DNA from: Nocardia australiensis | Lineage (GTDB): Bacteria; Actinomycetota; Actinomycetes; Mycobacteriales; Mycobacteriaceae | Direction of reading: 5' to 3' | Length of the DNA: 64,000 nucleotides | Assembly: GCF_020733705.1 (NCBI RefSeq) | Contig: NZ_JAJFZM010000002.1 | Span: 310,001 to 374,000, forward strand | Shown: positions 1 to 7,986 of the stretch, piece by piece | Position numbering within the stretch: the stretch's first letter is position 1 | Layout of the letters: the number at the start of each line of letters is the position of its first letter | Notes under the pieces: generated by a model | Databases searched by the model: none | What the model was told of the DNA's origin: nothing | Seen by the model: the letters and a program-made list of their open reading frames with translations, nothing else | Translations under genes and position numbers: made by a program

Positions 1-304
1 CGCGCGCGGATCGGCGGTGCAGGAAGTGGATTCCCAGATCATCAATGGTCGTGCGGAACTGGCCGATCCAGTTAAGGCGCTCTTCGAACGACCGCCAGTT
101 GTACCCGGTGCGCCAGTAGTTCACGACACCGACGAGGTCGGCGAGAGGAACGCCCTGTTCCCATCGGCGAGGGTCGGGCGCGGCGCGATAGACCGTCTCA
201 GCCTCTGGTAACCGCGCCGCGGCTAATCGCGCGCGCAGATCGTCGAGGTCAGCGTCAGCTGCGTGGGCTTCAAATGCTTGCACGTCGCTGGCTAGGCGGG
301 GCAT
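1..304 (-). CDS. Epoxide hydrolase, N-terminal part (runs off the window edge)
   Basis: 101 residues are visible from an ATG at 304 preceded by a strong AGGAGG ribosome site. The protein reads like the N-terminal domain of alpha/beta-hydrolase-fold epoxide hydrolases: a helical start (DLRARLAAARLPEAE), then EQGVPLADLVGVVNYWR, then an NW..FEERLN motif and an FLH strand that leads into the hydrolase fold. These enzymes open epoxides to diols in the cytosol. The catalytic Asp/His lie outside the window, so activity cannot be judged. It is divergent from the regulator at 408, which is a plausible controller. Confidence 0.8.
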   Translation of the reverse strand, partial: MPRLASDVQAFEAHAADADLDDLRARLAAARLPEAETVYRAAPDPRRWEQGVPLADLVGVVNYWRTGYNWRSFEERLNWIGQFRTTIDDLGIHFLHRRSAR

Positions 305-407
305 GAGACCTCCTGGTCATCGTGGAACCGGCTACGACCTGTCGCGAACCGTCTAAGAAGGTTCTAACAGTTCTCCGAGCCACGCTGCAACCCCCTAAGG
401 TGGTTCC

Positions 408-983
408 ATGCGTGCTGGGTTCCCTGACTTCCGCCTCGGTAATGTGCTAGCGACCAGCTTCACGGCGACTCTGACGGAGCGGCGTGGCAACGCTGTGGAG
501 CGCATTCCCACGCCGCACCGACTCGTCGACTGGCTGGCAGTGAACGGCCTCGCCGTGGACTCCTGCACCACTGCCCAGCTCGACCTCGCTCGGGAACTGA
601 GGGAGTCGATTCACCTCGCCGCGACAGCGGCTGCGATCCAGGACGCTCTCCCTGCATCGGCTGTCCAAGTCATCAATGACCGCAGCGCTCAGGGTCGGGC
701 CGCAGCGATCCTGACGCCGGAGGGTAAGCGGCAATGGCGGCTCAGCTCGGCTTCCTGCGTGGAAGATGCCCTCAGCGTGATCGCCGCCGACGCGATCAGC
801 ATCGTCGCAGGCGAACGAGACGGAAAATTGGCCTTGTGCGCATCACCAACCTGCCAAGCCGCCTTCTTCGACACCAGCCAAAGCCGCACCCGCAAATGGT
901 GTGACATGAACACGTGCGGGAATCGTCAGAAGAAAGCGCGCTTCAACGCCAACCAGCACAAAAAGCCCAGATCAGCGGAGTGA
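408..983 (+). CDS. ABATE / CGNR zinc-finger transcriptional regulator
   Basis: 191 residues. The N-terminal two thirds match the ABATE ligand-sensing type (opening GFPDFRLGNVLATSF, a conserved arginine in LARELRESIH). The last 50 residues form a CGNR zinc finger: LCASPTCQAAFFD, then RKWCDMNTCGNRQKKARF, giving two CxxxxC-like pairs with the diagnostic CGNR. Family members are putative stress- or ligand-responsive DNA-binding regulators in actinobacteria. It is transcribed away from the epoxide hydrolase across a 103-bp gap, the usual layout for local control. That regulatory link is inferred. Confidence 0.85.
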   Translation: MRAGFPDFRLGNVLATSFTATLTERRGNAVERIPTPHRLVDWLAVNGLAVDSCTTAQLDLARELRESIHLAATAAAIQDALPASAVQVINDRSAQGRAAAILTPEGKRQWRLSSASCVEDALSVIAADAISIVAGERDGKLALCASPTCQAAFFDTSQSRTRKWCDMNTCGNRQKKARFNANQHKKPRSAE

Positions 984-1077
984 TCGTTACTCTCGGTACA
1001 TCCAAGCGGGCCCCACGCCTGCGACCCGCTCTACAACACCTTCGCCGACCTCTACCGGCCACCCTGTTTTCAGCCGG

Positions 1078-1639
1078 TTGGCGCCGATGATGAAGCAGCT
1101 GCAGCGGTTCGTTCGCGCCCGTCTGGCCGGACAGGACCCGGTGCTGCTGCTGACCGACGTCGTCCCAGAAACACCGCAATTGGCGTTGGCGTTCCTGTTC
1201 CTGACCGGCCACGCACTGACCGCGACCGGACTCGAACCTGGGCAGGCGTTGACCGATCTCAAAAGACTTCCTCGGCGACACCGACGACGTGCTGGTCGTG
1301 GTCGATCTGTCTGCACGCCCCGACGTGCAGGACCTGCTCGGCACCGTGACCACGACCTCACCCACCGCCGACATCGACATCGACATCGACTGGTCCGCAG
1401 TAACTGCCGGCGGCGGACTCGTGCGACTGACCATCGAATGGAAACGTCCCACACACGTGGACCTGGCCATCGTGTTTGAGGCCGACCATCACGCCGAGAT
1501 ACTGCAAGCGCTCGCCACCGGCGACTACTTCACACTGACCGGCACCAACCCCGAAGACGGGAGCCTCGGCATCGCCGTAGCCACTGTCCCGGCCCGCGGC
1601 GAGTTGCTCGCGCGAACATGGATCTTCACCGCCTTGTAA
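1078..1639 (+). pseudogene. Hypothetical protein gene with a single-base frameshift
   Basis: Two overlapping frames join into one plausible protein of about 185 residues. The first runs from about 1078 to 1262 (MMKQLQRFVRARLAGQD onward, reaching QALTDLK); the second continues from 1264 (DFLGDTDDVLVVVDLSA) to the stop at 1639. Removing one A from the AAAA run near 1260-1264 restores a continuous frame. The product is not recognised; it is acidic and contains an (ID)3 stretch encoded by an ATCGAC hexamer repeat. The lesion could be a real mutation, a sequencing error or slippage. The true start may lie further upstream. Confidence 0.5.
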
Positions 1640-1879
1640 CACCAAACGGCGCTGTTCAGGCTGTGTTTGGTTCACAATCGACATATCAGGCTTCGCGCGA
1701 ACGGTCTTCGTGACCCTCGAACTGCCGATCGGGTGGGGTCCGGGATGTGTCCGCCCCGGACCTCACCGCCCGAGCATTCTCGACGTGTTCATGGCACCTG
1801 TGTGCGACACGGGCTGCTGCCCGTCGAACTGTGTGCCGGGCCTATTCGCTGGGCTCACCGTCAATCATGTCGCTGGGCG

Positions 1880-1899
1880 ATACTGATGCCCGTCAGTAT
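1880..1899. terminator. Hairpin at the 3' end of the methyltransferase gene
   Basis: Perfect 7-bp arms (ATACTGA and TCAGTAT) around a 6-nt loop overlap the stop codon of the minus-strand methyltransferase. This could act as a weak transcription terminator; no U-tract is obvious. About 240 bp between 1640 and 1879 hold nothing else that I can support. Confidence 0.3.
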
Positions 1900-2729
1900 G
1901 AGTGTTCGAAATCGAGAAGAGTGATGGACGTGCGGAGGTTCGCCAGATAAGGGATTCGAGACGACAGTGCTGCGGACGTTTTTGCCCACAGGCCACGGCC
2001 GGGTGCCGTGGTGATCTCGGTGGCGGCGGCAACTGCGTAAATCTGCGACGGTATGAGCAATGCCTCGGCCGCCGAAAGATGGAAGGGAACGTGCGGCATG
2101 ACGTGGTCGCCGCCCGGTGCCGTGAGCCTCATCGCGGATCGCTTGCCCACCCAGCGCGGGACACTGTCGAACATCAATTGGCCCCCGGGGAATCGTCGGG
2201 CGCAGTCGGCGATGAGTGCGAAGACATCGGCGCGATCAAGGTAGGGGAACAAGCCCTCCGCGCTGATGAACACCCCATGGTCAGCGTCGACACGGTCCAT
2301 CCAGGTCCGGTCGAGCGCGGACATGGTGAGATTCTCGATATTGTCCTCGCGCGGCAGTAATTCCTCACGCAGGGCGATCATTTCGGGCAGATCGACCGAT
2401 ACCCACTGCTTGATGGCGGGATTGTTCAGCCGCCAGTAGGTGGTTTGCAGTCCCTCGCCGAGTGCGACGACTGTTGCGCCATGATGGCGGGTCACGAAGT
2501 CCGTGATCGCGGCGTCGAAAGCCAATGCCCGCAGTGCGTGTAGCTGCGACGGTCTGCCGAAGCGCTCGAATGGGTAGTCGATGGTGTCGTAGACCTGGAC
2601 TGCCAGGGAGTCGGTGAACGGCGAATCCGGCCGCACGGCTTCGCAGGCGCGACACCGCAACGTCAGCAGCGCGGTCTCCGGCACCTCCGCAAGTATTGCA
2701 CCGTCGACCTGCGTGACAGCTGATCCCAC
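1893..2729 (-). CDS. Class I SAM-dependent methyltransferase, leucine carboxyl methyltransferase type
   Basis: 278 residues from a GTG start. The order of motifs fits the LCMT-like family that is abundant in mycobacteria and nocardiae: an N-terminal ALLTLRCRACEAVRPDSPF helix, a SAM site at VVALGEGLQTTYWRL (a glycine-rich loop variant), VSVDLPEMIALREELLP with the acidic residue that binds SAM ribose, then GVFISAEGLFPYLD. Substrates are usually unknown O-methyl acceptors in secondary or lipid metabolism. It stands alone on the minus strand, about 75 bp from the small hypothetical gene upstream. Family assignment is firm, substrate unknown. Confidence 0.85.
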   Translation of the reverse strand: MGSAVTQVDGAILAEVPETALLTLRCRACEAVRPDSPFTDSLAVQVYDTIDYPFERFGRPSQLHALRALAFDAAITDFVTRHHGATVVALGEGLQTTYWRLNNPAIKQWVSVDLPEMIALREELLPREDNIENLTMSALDRTWMDRVDADHGVFISAEGLFPYLDRADVFALIADCARRFPGGQLMFDSVPRWVGKRSAMRLTAPGGDHVMPHVPFHLSAAEALLIPSQIYAVAAATEITTAPGRGLWAKTSAALSSRIPYLANLRTSITLLDFEHSY

Positions 2730-2805
2730 CCTACGATCCCTTCGCTTCGCGTCTGCGCAGACAAGTGTATAGATCAGTGCGTCAACGGATCTCGTTGGCG
2801 GTCCC

Positions 2806-3114
2806 TCATCTGGCGCGCGTTGGCGGGTCGTCGCTCGGGGGTTCGTCGGGGACTTCCTGTAGGAGTGCCGCCCGTCCCTCGGTGCGATGCTTCCGAAGCA
2901 TCAATACAAGCTGCTCCCGCAACTCGCGACGCCATTGAGTGTTTGCTATCTGAGCCAGAATCCAATCCGTGTCTTCGACGTCGAGGCTAAATATTGCCAA
3001 GAGCAGGATATCGTCATCGAATACTTCGCGATGCTCGTCGGGGTCGATTTCTTCGCGCAAGAATTCGGTGACGACCGTGCGGGCTGAACTTATTCGTTCT
3101 CGACTATTCATCAT
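2806..3114 (-). CDS. Small hypothetical protein
   Basis: 102 residues, ATG start. It is helical and charged, with an acidic centre (EEIDPDEHREVFDDDILLLA) and an acidic, proline-rich tail (DEPPSDDPPTRAR). There is no signal peptide or membrane segment. I do not recognise the family. Its local GC is slightly lower than that of its neighbours. It could be co-transcribed with the downstream methyltransferase. Confidence 0.5.
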   Translation of the reverse strand: MMNSRERISSARTVVTEFLREEIDPDEHREVFDDDILLLAIFSLDVEDTDWILAQIANTQWRRELREQLVLMLRKHRTEGRAALLQEVPDEPPSDDPPTRAR

Positions 3115-3289
3115 CTGAATTCACGTACACGCGAAAACCTATCTCTCCGCTGCACGACTCGGCCATTCACGCCATTGATCCTTCGGCTGATGGACAGGCG
3201 GATGCGGGGAGGGTGGCGGCGGTGCCGTGCATGATGTTATAAGTTAATGACCGTTCACGCGGCGGTGCCGATTCGAACAAGGAGCAGCC

Positions 3290-4456
3290 ATGACTTCCGC
3301 AGTCATTGTCGACGTAGTGCGCACGCCTTCCGGGAAGGGGAAGCCCGGTGGCGGACTGTCGGAAGTTCACCCCGCGACGCTGCTGTCGGATGTGCTACGG
3401 ACCCTCGTGGAGCGCAACGATCTCGACCCGGCACTGGTCGACGATGTCATCGGCGGCTGCGTCACTCAGAGCGGTGAGCAGGCGTTCAACATTTCGCGAA
3501 CCGCAGTGCTGGCGGCCGGGTTCCCGGAATCGGTGCCCGCGACAACGGTAGACCGCCAATGCGGGTCGAGTCAGCAGGCGGCGCACTTCGCGGCGCAAGG
3601 CGTGGTCGCTGGCGCCTACGACATCGCGATCGCCTGCGGTGTGGAGTCGATGAGCCGGGTGCCGATGTTCTCCAGTGCGCAAGGCAAGGACCCGAATCGA
3701 GGTCCGCTGGCCCATCGCTTTCCGGAAGGTCTTATCGGACAGGGCATCTCGGCCGAGATCATCACCCAGCGCTGGAAGCTGGATCGGGAGGAGCTGGACG
3801 CCTTCGCCGCCCGTTCGCATCGGCTGGCCTCCGAGACCGCCGCGGCGGGCGGGTTCGACAGTGAACTCGTCTCGGCGGGAACGTTGAGCGCCGACGAGAC
3901 GATCCGGGCAAGCACCACCGTCGAGGGGCTGGCCGGTTTGCGCCCGGCCTTCGCCGACGCGGAGTTCGAGGCGCGGTTCCCGGAGATCCGCTGGTCGATC
4001 ACGCCCGGCAACTCCTCGCCACTTACCGACGGCGCCTCGGCCACACTGATCATGAGCGAGGAAAAGGCCACCGCGCTCGGCCTGCGTCCGCGCGCCCGCT
4101 TCCACTCCTTCGCAGTCACCGGCGACGACCCGCTGCTGATGTTGACCGCCGTCATCCCCGCGACTCGCAAGGTGCTGGCCAAGGCCGGGCTCACCATCGA
4201 CGATATCGACGCCTACGAAGTGAATGAGGCATTCGCCCCCGTCCCGCTGGTCTGGCAACACGATCTCAACGCCGACCCGGCCAAACTCAATCCTCGAGGC
4301 GGCGCCATCGCCCTCGGCCACCCCCTCGGCGCCTCGGGGACCCGCATCCTGGCCACCATGGTCAACCACCTCGAGCAGACCGGCGGCCGCTACGCCCTGC
4401 AAACCATGTGCGAAGCAGGTGGCCTCGCCAACGCCACCATTATCGAACGGTTGTAA
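3290..4456 (+). CDS. Acetyl-CoA C-acyltransferase (thiolase)
   Basis: 388 residues, full thiolase length. The nucleophilic cysteine is at about 91 (TTVDRQCGSSQQA), the NEAFAP motif at about 311, the catalytic histidine in GGAIALGHPLGASG at about 345, and the second cysteine in LQTMCEAGGLANATI near the C-terminus. It catalyses CoA-dependent cleavage of 3-ketoacyl-CoA, or the reverse condensation, in beta-oxidation or steroid side-chain type pathways. The ATG is preceded by AAGGAGC. No other beta-oxidation gene is adjacent, so the pathway is not defined by context. Confidence 0.92.
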   Translation: MTSAVIVDVVRTPSGKGKPGGGLSEVHPATLLSDVLRTLVERNDLDPALVDDVIGGCVTQSGEQAFNISRTAVLAAGFPESVPATTVDRQCGSSQQAAHFAAQGVVAGAYDIAIACGVESMSRVPMFSSAQGKDPNRGPLAHRFPEGLIGQGISAEIITQRWKLDREELDAFAARSHRLASETAAAGGFDSELVSAGTLSADETIRASTTVEGLAGLRPAFADAEFEARFPEIRWSITPGNSSPLTDGASATLIMSEEKATALGLRPRARFHSFAVTGDDPLLMLTAVIPATRKVLAKAGLTIDDIDAYEVNEAFAPVPLVWQHDLNADPAKLNPRGGAIALGHPLGASGTRILATMVNHLEQTGGRYALQTMCEAGGLANATIIERL

Positions 4457-4542
4457 GGCGAAACCTCGGGCACATCGGTCATGCTGTGCCGCGGCGTAGC
4501 ATGTCCGGTGGCCGATAGCCCTAGTCCCGAGTGAGGCTTCCA

Positions 4543-5139
4543 GTGAGTGTTCTACCGGTATGGGCTGACGATCCAGGGGCACTGGAGATGTCGGAGGCCG
4601 AGTACGACCTGCTGCCGGATGATTTGCGTAAGCTGATCGAGGTCATCGATGGCAATGTCATCCGGTGCCAAAGCGGATCCGCTGAACACAGCGATGTTGC
4701 GCGCCGGCTGGCCAATCAGCTCGAGGCGGTGAAGCCATCGGATCCGTGCACTCGGGTATCGACCGATGTCGATGTGCATTTCACCCGGCGCCGAAAGCGG
4801 GGCGGTGCTTTCTCATTTCGCCGACCTGACGTAACCGTTTACCGATGTGTCGAACGTGGGACGAAGCTGATGACCGCTGACGCGCTACTTGTCGTCGAGG
4901 TGGTCGCGCCTGGATCGGTCTATTCCGACACCATCGACAAGCTGGCCGAGTACGCGTACGAGGGCATTCCGGTCTACCTGGTGGTGCATCTCGATGCGAA
5001 CTTGTACGTCAAACTGATTCAGGAGTACCGCCTCGACTGGGCTACCCGTGTTTATCGGCTGGTCGATACCCATCAGGAAACCGCGATCCTGGAAAGCCCG
5101 TTTGCGGTCACCATTCCATTCACGCGGCTCGACAGTTAG
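4543..5139 (+). CDS. Uma2 family (DUF820) putative restriction-endonuclease-fold protein
   Basis: About 198 residues from a GTG at 4543, which has GTGAGG about 6 nt upstream; an alternative GTG lies at 4531. The PD-(D/E)xK-type fold is suggested by RRPDVTVY (acidic residue), LLVVEVVAPGS (acidic residue) and DKLAEYAYEGIPVYLVV, the family hallmark. Uma2 proteins are common in actinobacteria and cyanobacteria; their function is unproven, with nuclease activity inferred from fold. It is unlinked to any recognisable restriction or defence gene here. Confidence 0.8.
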   Translation: MSVLPVWADDPGALEMSEAEYDLLPDDLRKLIEVIDGNVIRCQSGSAEHSDVARRLANQLEAVKPSDPCTRVSTDVDVHFTRRRKRGGAFSFRRPDVTVYRCVERGTKLMTADALLVVEVVAPGSVYSDTIDKLAEYAYEGIPVYLVVHLDANLYVKLIQEYRLDWATRVYRLVDTHQETAILESPFAVTIPFTRLDS

Positions 5140-5169
5140 GTGCTGTGTTTGTTTGGCAGCGCCTGCGGC

Positions 5170-5260
5170 GCCGCGAACTCTAGTGCTCGGTCTTGCTTCG
5201 CTCGAAACCTGGTGTCGAGGCGAGTGGGTGCGTATGGGGGTTGGTGCGCCACCGACTGTT
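5170..5260. repeat. Dispersed intergenic repeat, copy R1
   Basis: About 90 bp of intergenic DNA begins GCCGCGAACTCTAGTGCTCG and includes GGTGTCGAGGCGAGTGGG. Close partial copies occur at 7253-7318 (first half) and 7371-7427 (second half). It is non-coding on both strands and lies between the Uma2 gene and the 3' end of the polymerase gene. Confidence 0.6.
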
Positions 5261-5264
5261 TCTG

Positions 5265-5298
5265 CGTCCCATTAGGTGCGGCCGTCCCATTAGGTGCG
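5265..5298. repeat. Tandem duplication, 16-bp unit with 18-bp period
   Basis: CGTCCCATTAGGTGCG occurs at 5265-5280 and again at 5283-5298, just downstream (on the minus strand) of the polymerase stop codon. It is too small for a functional claim. Confidence 0.6.
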
Positions 5299-5302
5299 AT
5301 CG

Positions 5303-6547
5303 TCAATCCGGTAGTAGCGGGACCGAGATGCCTTCGCCGCGGTTGATGAGGGCGGCGCGGGTGACGGCGGTGGAGCCGAAGCGTTGGCGGAGGTCGTCGA
5401 GGGTGGAGTCGAGGGTGTTGGTCGCGCGGGGTTCGAGTGGCAGGGTCAGTTGGACCGCGTCGGCGTTGTCGAGGTTGGTGAGGGCCAGGCCGACGAGGGT
5501 GAGGCCGCGTTGCTGGATCGTCGGCATGGCGGTGGCGAGCAGGGTGCGGGCGGCGCGCAGGATTGTCTCGGTGTGATCGGTCGCTTCGGGCATTGTGTGT
5601 GAGCGGGTGGCGCGGGTGAAATCGTCGAAACGCATGCGTAGCACCACAGTTCGACAAAACCGGTCGGCTGCGCGTAGGCGGCGGCCGAGGCGATCAGTGA
5701 GGCTGTGCAGGTATGCCTCGATTTCCGCTGGCTCACGCGGGTGGCGACCGAGGGCGCGTTGGGCGCCGATGGAACGGCGCCGGCGGCCGGTTTCGACGCG
5801 GCGCGGGTCGCGGGCCCAGGACAGCGCGTAGAGATGCCGGGCGGCGGCGGGGCCGAGGATGGAACGCAACAGCGGTTCGCCGAGTTCGGCGAGTTGGCCG
5901 ACGCGGGTGATGTCGTGTTCGTGCAGGGTTCGGGAAGTGACTTCGCCTACGCCCCACAGCCTTTCGACCGGCAGTGGGTGCAGGAAGGCGAGTTCGCCGT
6001 CCGGCGGCACCAGGCGCAGCCCGTCAGGTTTGGCGACGGCACTGGCGACCTTTGCGAGAAATTTGGTACGGGCGATACCGACGGAAATGGGCAGGCCGAC
6101 CTGGTCGCGTACCTCGGCGCGCAGCCGCTGCGCGATCTCTACGGGCTCGCCCGCGATCCGGCGCAGGCCGCCGACATCGAGGAATGCCTCGTCGATCGAG
6201 ATGCCCTCGACCACCGGGGTGGTGTTGGCGAACACCTCGAATACCGCCTTGCTCGCCTCGGCGTAGGCGGACATGCGCGGCCGCACCACGATCGCGTCGG
6301 GACACAGGCGCAGGGCGGCGCGGCCGTTCATCGGGGTGCGCACACCGAGCGCCTTCGCCTCATAGCTGGCCGCGAGTACGACACCGCCACCGACGATAAC
6401 CGGGCGGCCGCGCAACCGCGGCTCGTCACGCTGTTCGACGGAGGCATAGAACGAGTCGAGATCGGCATGCAGGATCGACGCTTCGGCCCGCGCGGTAATC
6501 CGCGGCCTGCGGGAATGACGGGCGGGCGAGGAGTCGGACACGAACAT
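5303..6547 (-). CDS. dinB: Y-family DNA polymerase (DinB / Pol IV type)
   Basis: 414 residues. The palm catalytic acids are in ILHADLDSFYASVEQ (first Asp) and GISIDEAFLDV (Asp-Glu). They are followed by the helix-hairpin-helix region (LWGVGEVTSRTLHEHD), the little-finger domain, and a beta-clamp-binding motif QLTLPLEP near residue 370. This error-prone polymerase performs translesion synthesis. The start chosen, ATG at 6547, lies inside a LexA box (6541-6554) and gives MFVS, as I recall for mycobacterial DinB1 proteins. A start inside the operator implies either a leaderless transcript or a later true start. It is divergent from the BlaI-type regulator. Confidence 0.88.
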   Translation of the reverse strand: MFVSDSSPARHSRRPRITARAEASILHADLDSFYASVEQRDEPRLRGRPVIVGGGVVLAASYEAKALGVRTPMNGRAALRLCPDAIVVRPRMSAYAEASKAVFEVFANTTPVVEGISIDEAFLDVGGLRRIAGEPVEIAQRLRAEVRDQVGLPISVGIARTKFLAKVASAVAKPDGLRLVPPDGELAFLHPLPVERLWGVGEVTSRTLHEHDITRVGQLAELGEPLLRSILGPAAARHLYALSWARDPRRVETGRRRRSIGAQRALGRHPREPAEIEAYLHSLTDRLGRRLRAADRFCRTVVLRMRFDDFTRATRSHTMPEATDHTETILRAARTLLATAMPTIQQRGLTLVGLALTNLDNADAVQLTLPLEPRATNTLDSTLDDLRQRFGSTAVTRAALINRGEGISVPLLPD

Positions 6548-6554
6548 ATGTTCG
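6541..6554. promoter_or_regulatory. LexA (SOS) box over the polymerase start
   Basis: CGAACATATGTTCG is a perfect 14-bp palindrome of the actinobacterial LexA form (CGAAC, 4 nt, GTTCG). Its minus-strand reading includes the ATG of the polymerase gene. LexA bound here should block expression until DNA damage. The placement is seen directly; the regulation is inferred from the known consensus. Confidence 0.75.
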
Positions 6555-6598
6555 CATAGGGGTCCGACAGGTGCGGCGAGCCGAAAATCTACGGCCTA

Positions 6599-6608
6599 CC
6601 TACGTAGG
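6599..6608. promoter_or_regulatory. Palindrome CCTACGTAGG, candidate BlaI-type operator
   Basis: This perfect 10-bp palindrome lies 65 bp upstream of the BlaI-family start, between it and the divergent polymerase. BlaI/MecI repressors bind TAC/GTA-containing dyads, so autoregulation is plausible. No binding evidence is available. Confidence 0.35.
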
Positions 6609-6672
6609 AACCGGCGCCGCCCGGTACCCTGGGACGACAGTAGGGCCAGTAAGCGATGAGGGAGTCGGAACG

Positions 6673-7053
6673 GTGCGTGGATTCGGGGACCTCGAGTCGG
6701 TCATCATGGATCGCATCTGGGATCGGGACGAGGAGACCACAACGGTCCGCGAAGTATTCGATGAATTGGCAGCCGAGCGCGATATCGCCTACACCACAGT
6801 CATGTCGACCATGGACAACTTGCATCGCAAGGGCTGGCTGGCGCGGGAGCGTTCCGGCAAGGCGTATCGATATTGGCCGACGCTCACCAGGGAGGAACAC
6901 AGTGCCCAGCTCATGCTCGAGGCGCTTTGCGCCGGTGGTCGTTCAGATCTGGTGCTCAGCCACTTCGTCGACCGGATCAGTGATGACGAGTCGGCCGGTC
7001 TGCGTGCGGCGCTGCGCAGGCTGACCGCCCGCAAGTCACCAGAGGCGCGGTAA
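6673..7053 (+). CDS. BlaI/MecI/CopY family repressor
   Basis: 126 residues from the GTG at 6673, the start that gives the usual family N-terminus (RGFGDLESVIMDRIWD). The winged helix spans ETTTVREVFDELAAERDIAYTTVMSTMDNLHRKGWLARER, followed by a beta wing and a C-terminal dimerisation region. Family members repress beta-lactamase, copper or other stress genes and are often inactivated by a partner protease. No BlaR-type protease or beta-lactamase is visible nearby, so the regulon is unknown. Confidence 0.85.
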   Translation: MRGFGDLESVIMDRIWDRDEETTTVREVFDELAAERDIAYTTVMSTMDNLHRKGWLARERSGKAYRYWPTLTREEHSAQLMLEALCAGGRSDLVLSHFVDRISDDESAGLRAALRRLTARKSPEAR

Positions 7054-7183
7054 ACATAGCGTCGCTCGGCGTCATCACGGCGACCACGATCGGGATGCTC
7101 GAGATAGCGGTCGGGCTACCCACCGCAGCCGGATCTTCGGCTGAAATTTTGGCCGCTGGCGCGGCGTGTTCGCGGCCCCTCTG

Positions 7184-7250
7184 GCTCGCGTCCGAGGGGC
7201 AAATGCTCGCGACTTCGTCGCAGGATCGCATTTGCCCCTCGGACGCGAGC
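7184..7250. repeat. Long inverted repeat (23-bp perfect arms) with inner hairpin
   Basis: The left arm 7184-7206 and right arm 7228-7250 are exact reverse complements (left arm begins GCTCGCGTCCGAGGGGCAAA). The 21-nt loop holds a second small stem, GCGAC-TTC-GTCGC. It sits in the 450-bp non-coding gap between the BlaI-type gene and the NUDIX gene and abuts repeat copy R2. It could be a bidirectional terminator, a REP-like element or a transposon scar. Confidence 0.7.
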
Positions 7251-7252
7251 CG

Positions 7253-7318
7253 GCCGCGAACTCTAGTGCTCGATCTCGCTACGCTCGAAAACTGTTGTCG
7301 TGGCGAGTGGGCACGCAA
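7253..7318. repeat. Dispersed intergenic repeat, copy R2 (first half)
   Basis: Matches 5170-5235 from GCCGCGAACTCTAGTGCTCG through GGCGAGTGGG with scattered substitutions. It lies immediately right of the long inverted repeat. Confidence 0.55.
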
Positions 7319-7370
7319 GCAGGGACGTGCGGCACCCCGGGGTTTGGGTGGCCCGGTCGGTCTGGGTTGG

Positions 7371-7427
7371 CTCGGAAGCTGGTGTCGAGGCGAATGGGTG
7401 CGTCAGTGGGGGCGGCACCGACTGTTG
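7371..7427. repeat. Dispersed intergenic repeat, copy R3 (second half)
   Basis: Matches the second half of R1: GCTGGTGTCGAGGCGA, ATGGGTGCGT and CACCGACTGTT are shared with 5210-5260. Confidence 0.55.
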
Positions 7428-7503
7428 TGGTTCAGATCGGGATGCGGATTGGTAGTTGCTGTGTCTGGCCGGCGGGAGGCGGGGTTCGTATTAGGCTGCG
7501 GCG

Positions 7504-7920
7504 GTGGTGGATGGGCGAGTGGGGCAGCTGATCGATACGGTTGCGTGGGTGTTGATCCAGGACGGTCGCATCCTGTGTGCGCGGCCTCGTGGGAAGGGGA
7601 TCTTTTACATTCCGGGTGGTAAGCGGGAGGGGGCCGAGACCGATCTGCAGACACTGGTGCGTGAGATCGAGGAGGAACTCACCGTTGCGCTGCTCCCGGA
7701 GACCGTTGTGCATGTCGGCACTTACGAGGCGCCATTGCATGGACCCTACAGCGGTGCGGTGGTGCGAATGAGCTGCTACACCGCCGAGTTCGATGGCACG
7801 ATCGCGGCGAGCAGTGAAATCGAAGAGGTCGCCTGGTTCGATTATCGCGACCGTGGTCGGGTGCCGCCGGTCGATCAGCTGTTGTTCGATGACCTCGTCG
7901 CGGCCGGCAGGCTGCGCTGA
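7504..7920 (+). CDS. NUDIX hydrolase
   Basis: 138 residues, GTG start. A complete Nudix box is present (GKREGAETDLQTLVREIEEEL), giving G-x5-E-x7-REUxEE with its metal-binding glutamates. The N-terminal strands (IDTVAWVLIQDGRILCAR) and the C-terminal EIEEVAWFDYRD are typical. It hydrolyses a nucleoside-diphosphate-linked substrate of unknown identity, possibly for pool cleansing. It stands alone, with convergent transcription towards the cvn operon. Confidence 0.9.
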   Translation: MVDGRVGQLIDTVAWVLIQDGRILCARPRGKGIFYIPGGKREGAETDLQTLVREIEEELTVALLPETVVHVGTYEAPLHGPYSGAVVRMSCYTAEFDGTIAASSEIEEVAWFDYRDRGRVPPVDQLLFDDLVAAGRLR

Positions 7921-7986
7921 GCGATCAGCCGAATCGCTCGCCCGCCGCCGAACAGTACCCAGCGCCGCAGTACTCGGGCCCGACGT

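Noticed and set aside
3395..4582. Long minus-strand frame of 395 codons opposite the thiolase
   Set aside because: Antisense shadow of a well-supported thiolase in GC-rich DNA; composition is typical of mirror frames.
4501..5139. Uma2 protein as part of a defence system
   Set aside because: No methylase, helicase or other defence gene adjoins it; Uma2 genes are commonly solitary.
5705..6559. Plus-strand frame of 284 codons opposite the polymerase
   Set aside because: Antisense shadow; the polymerase motifs on the minus strand are decisive.
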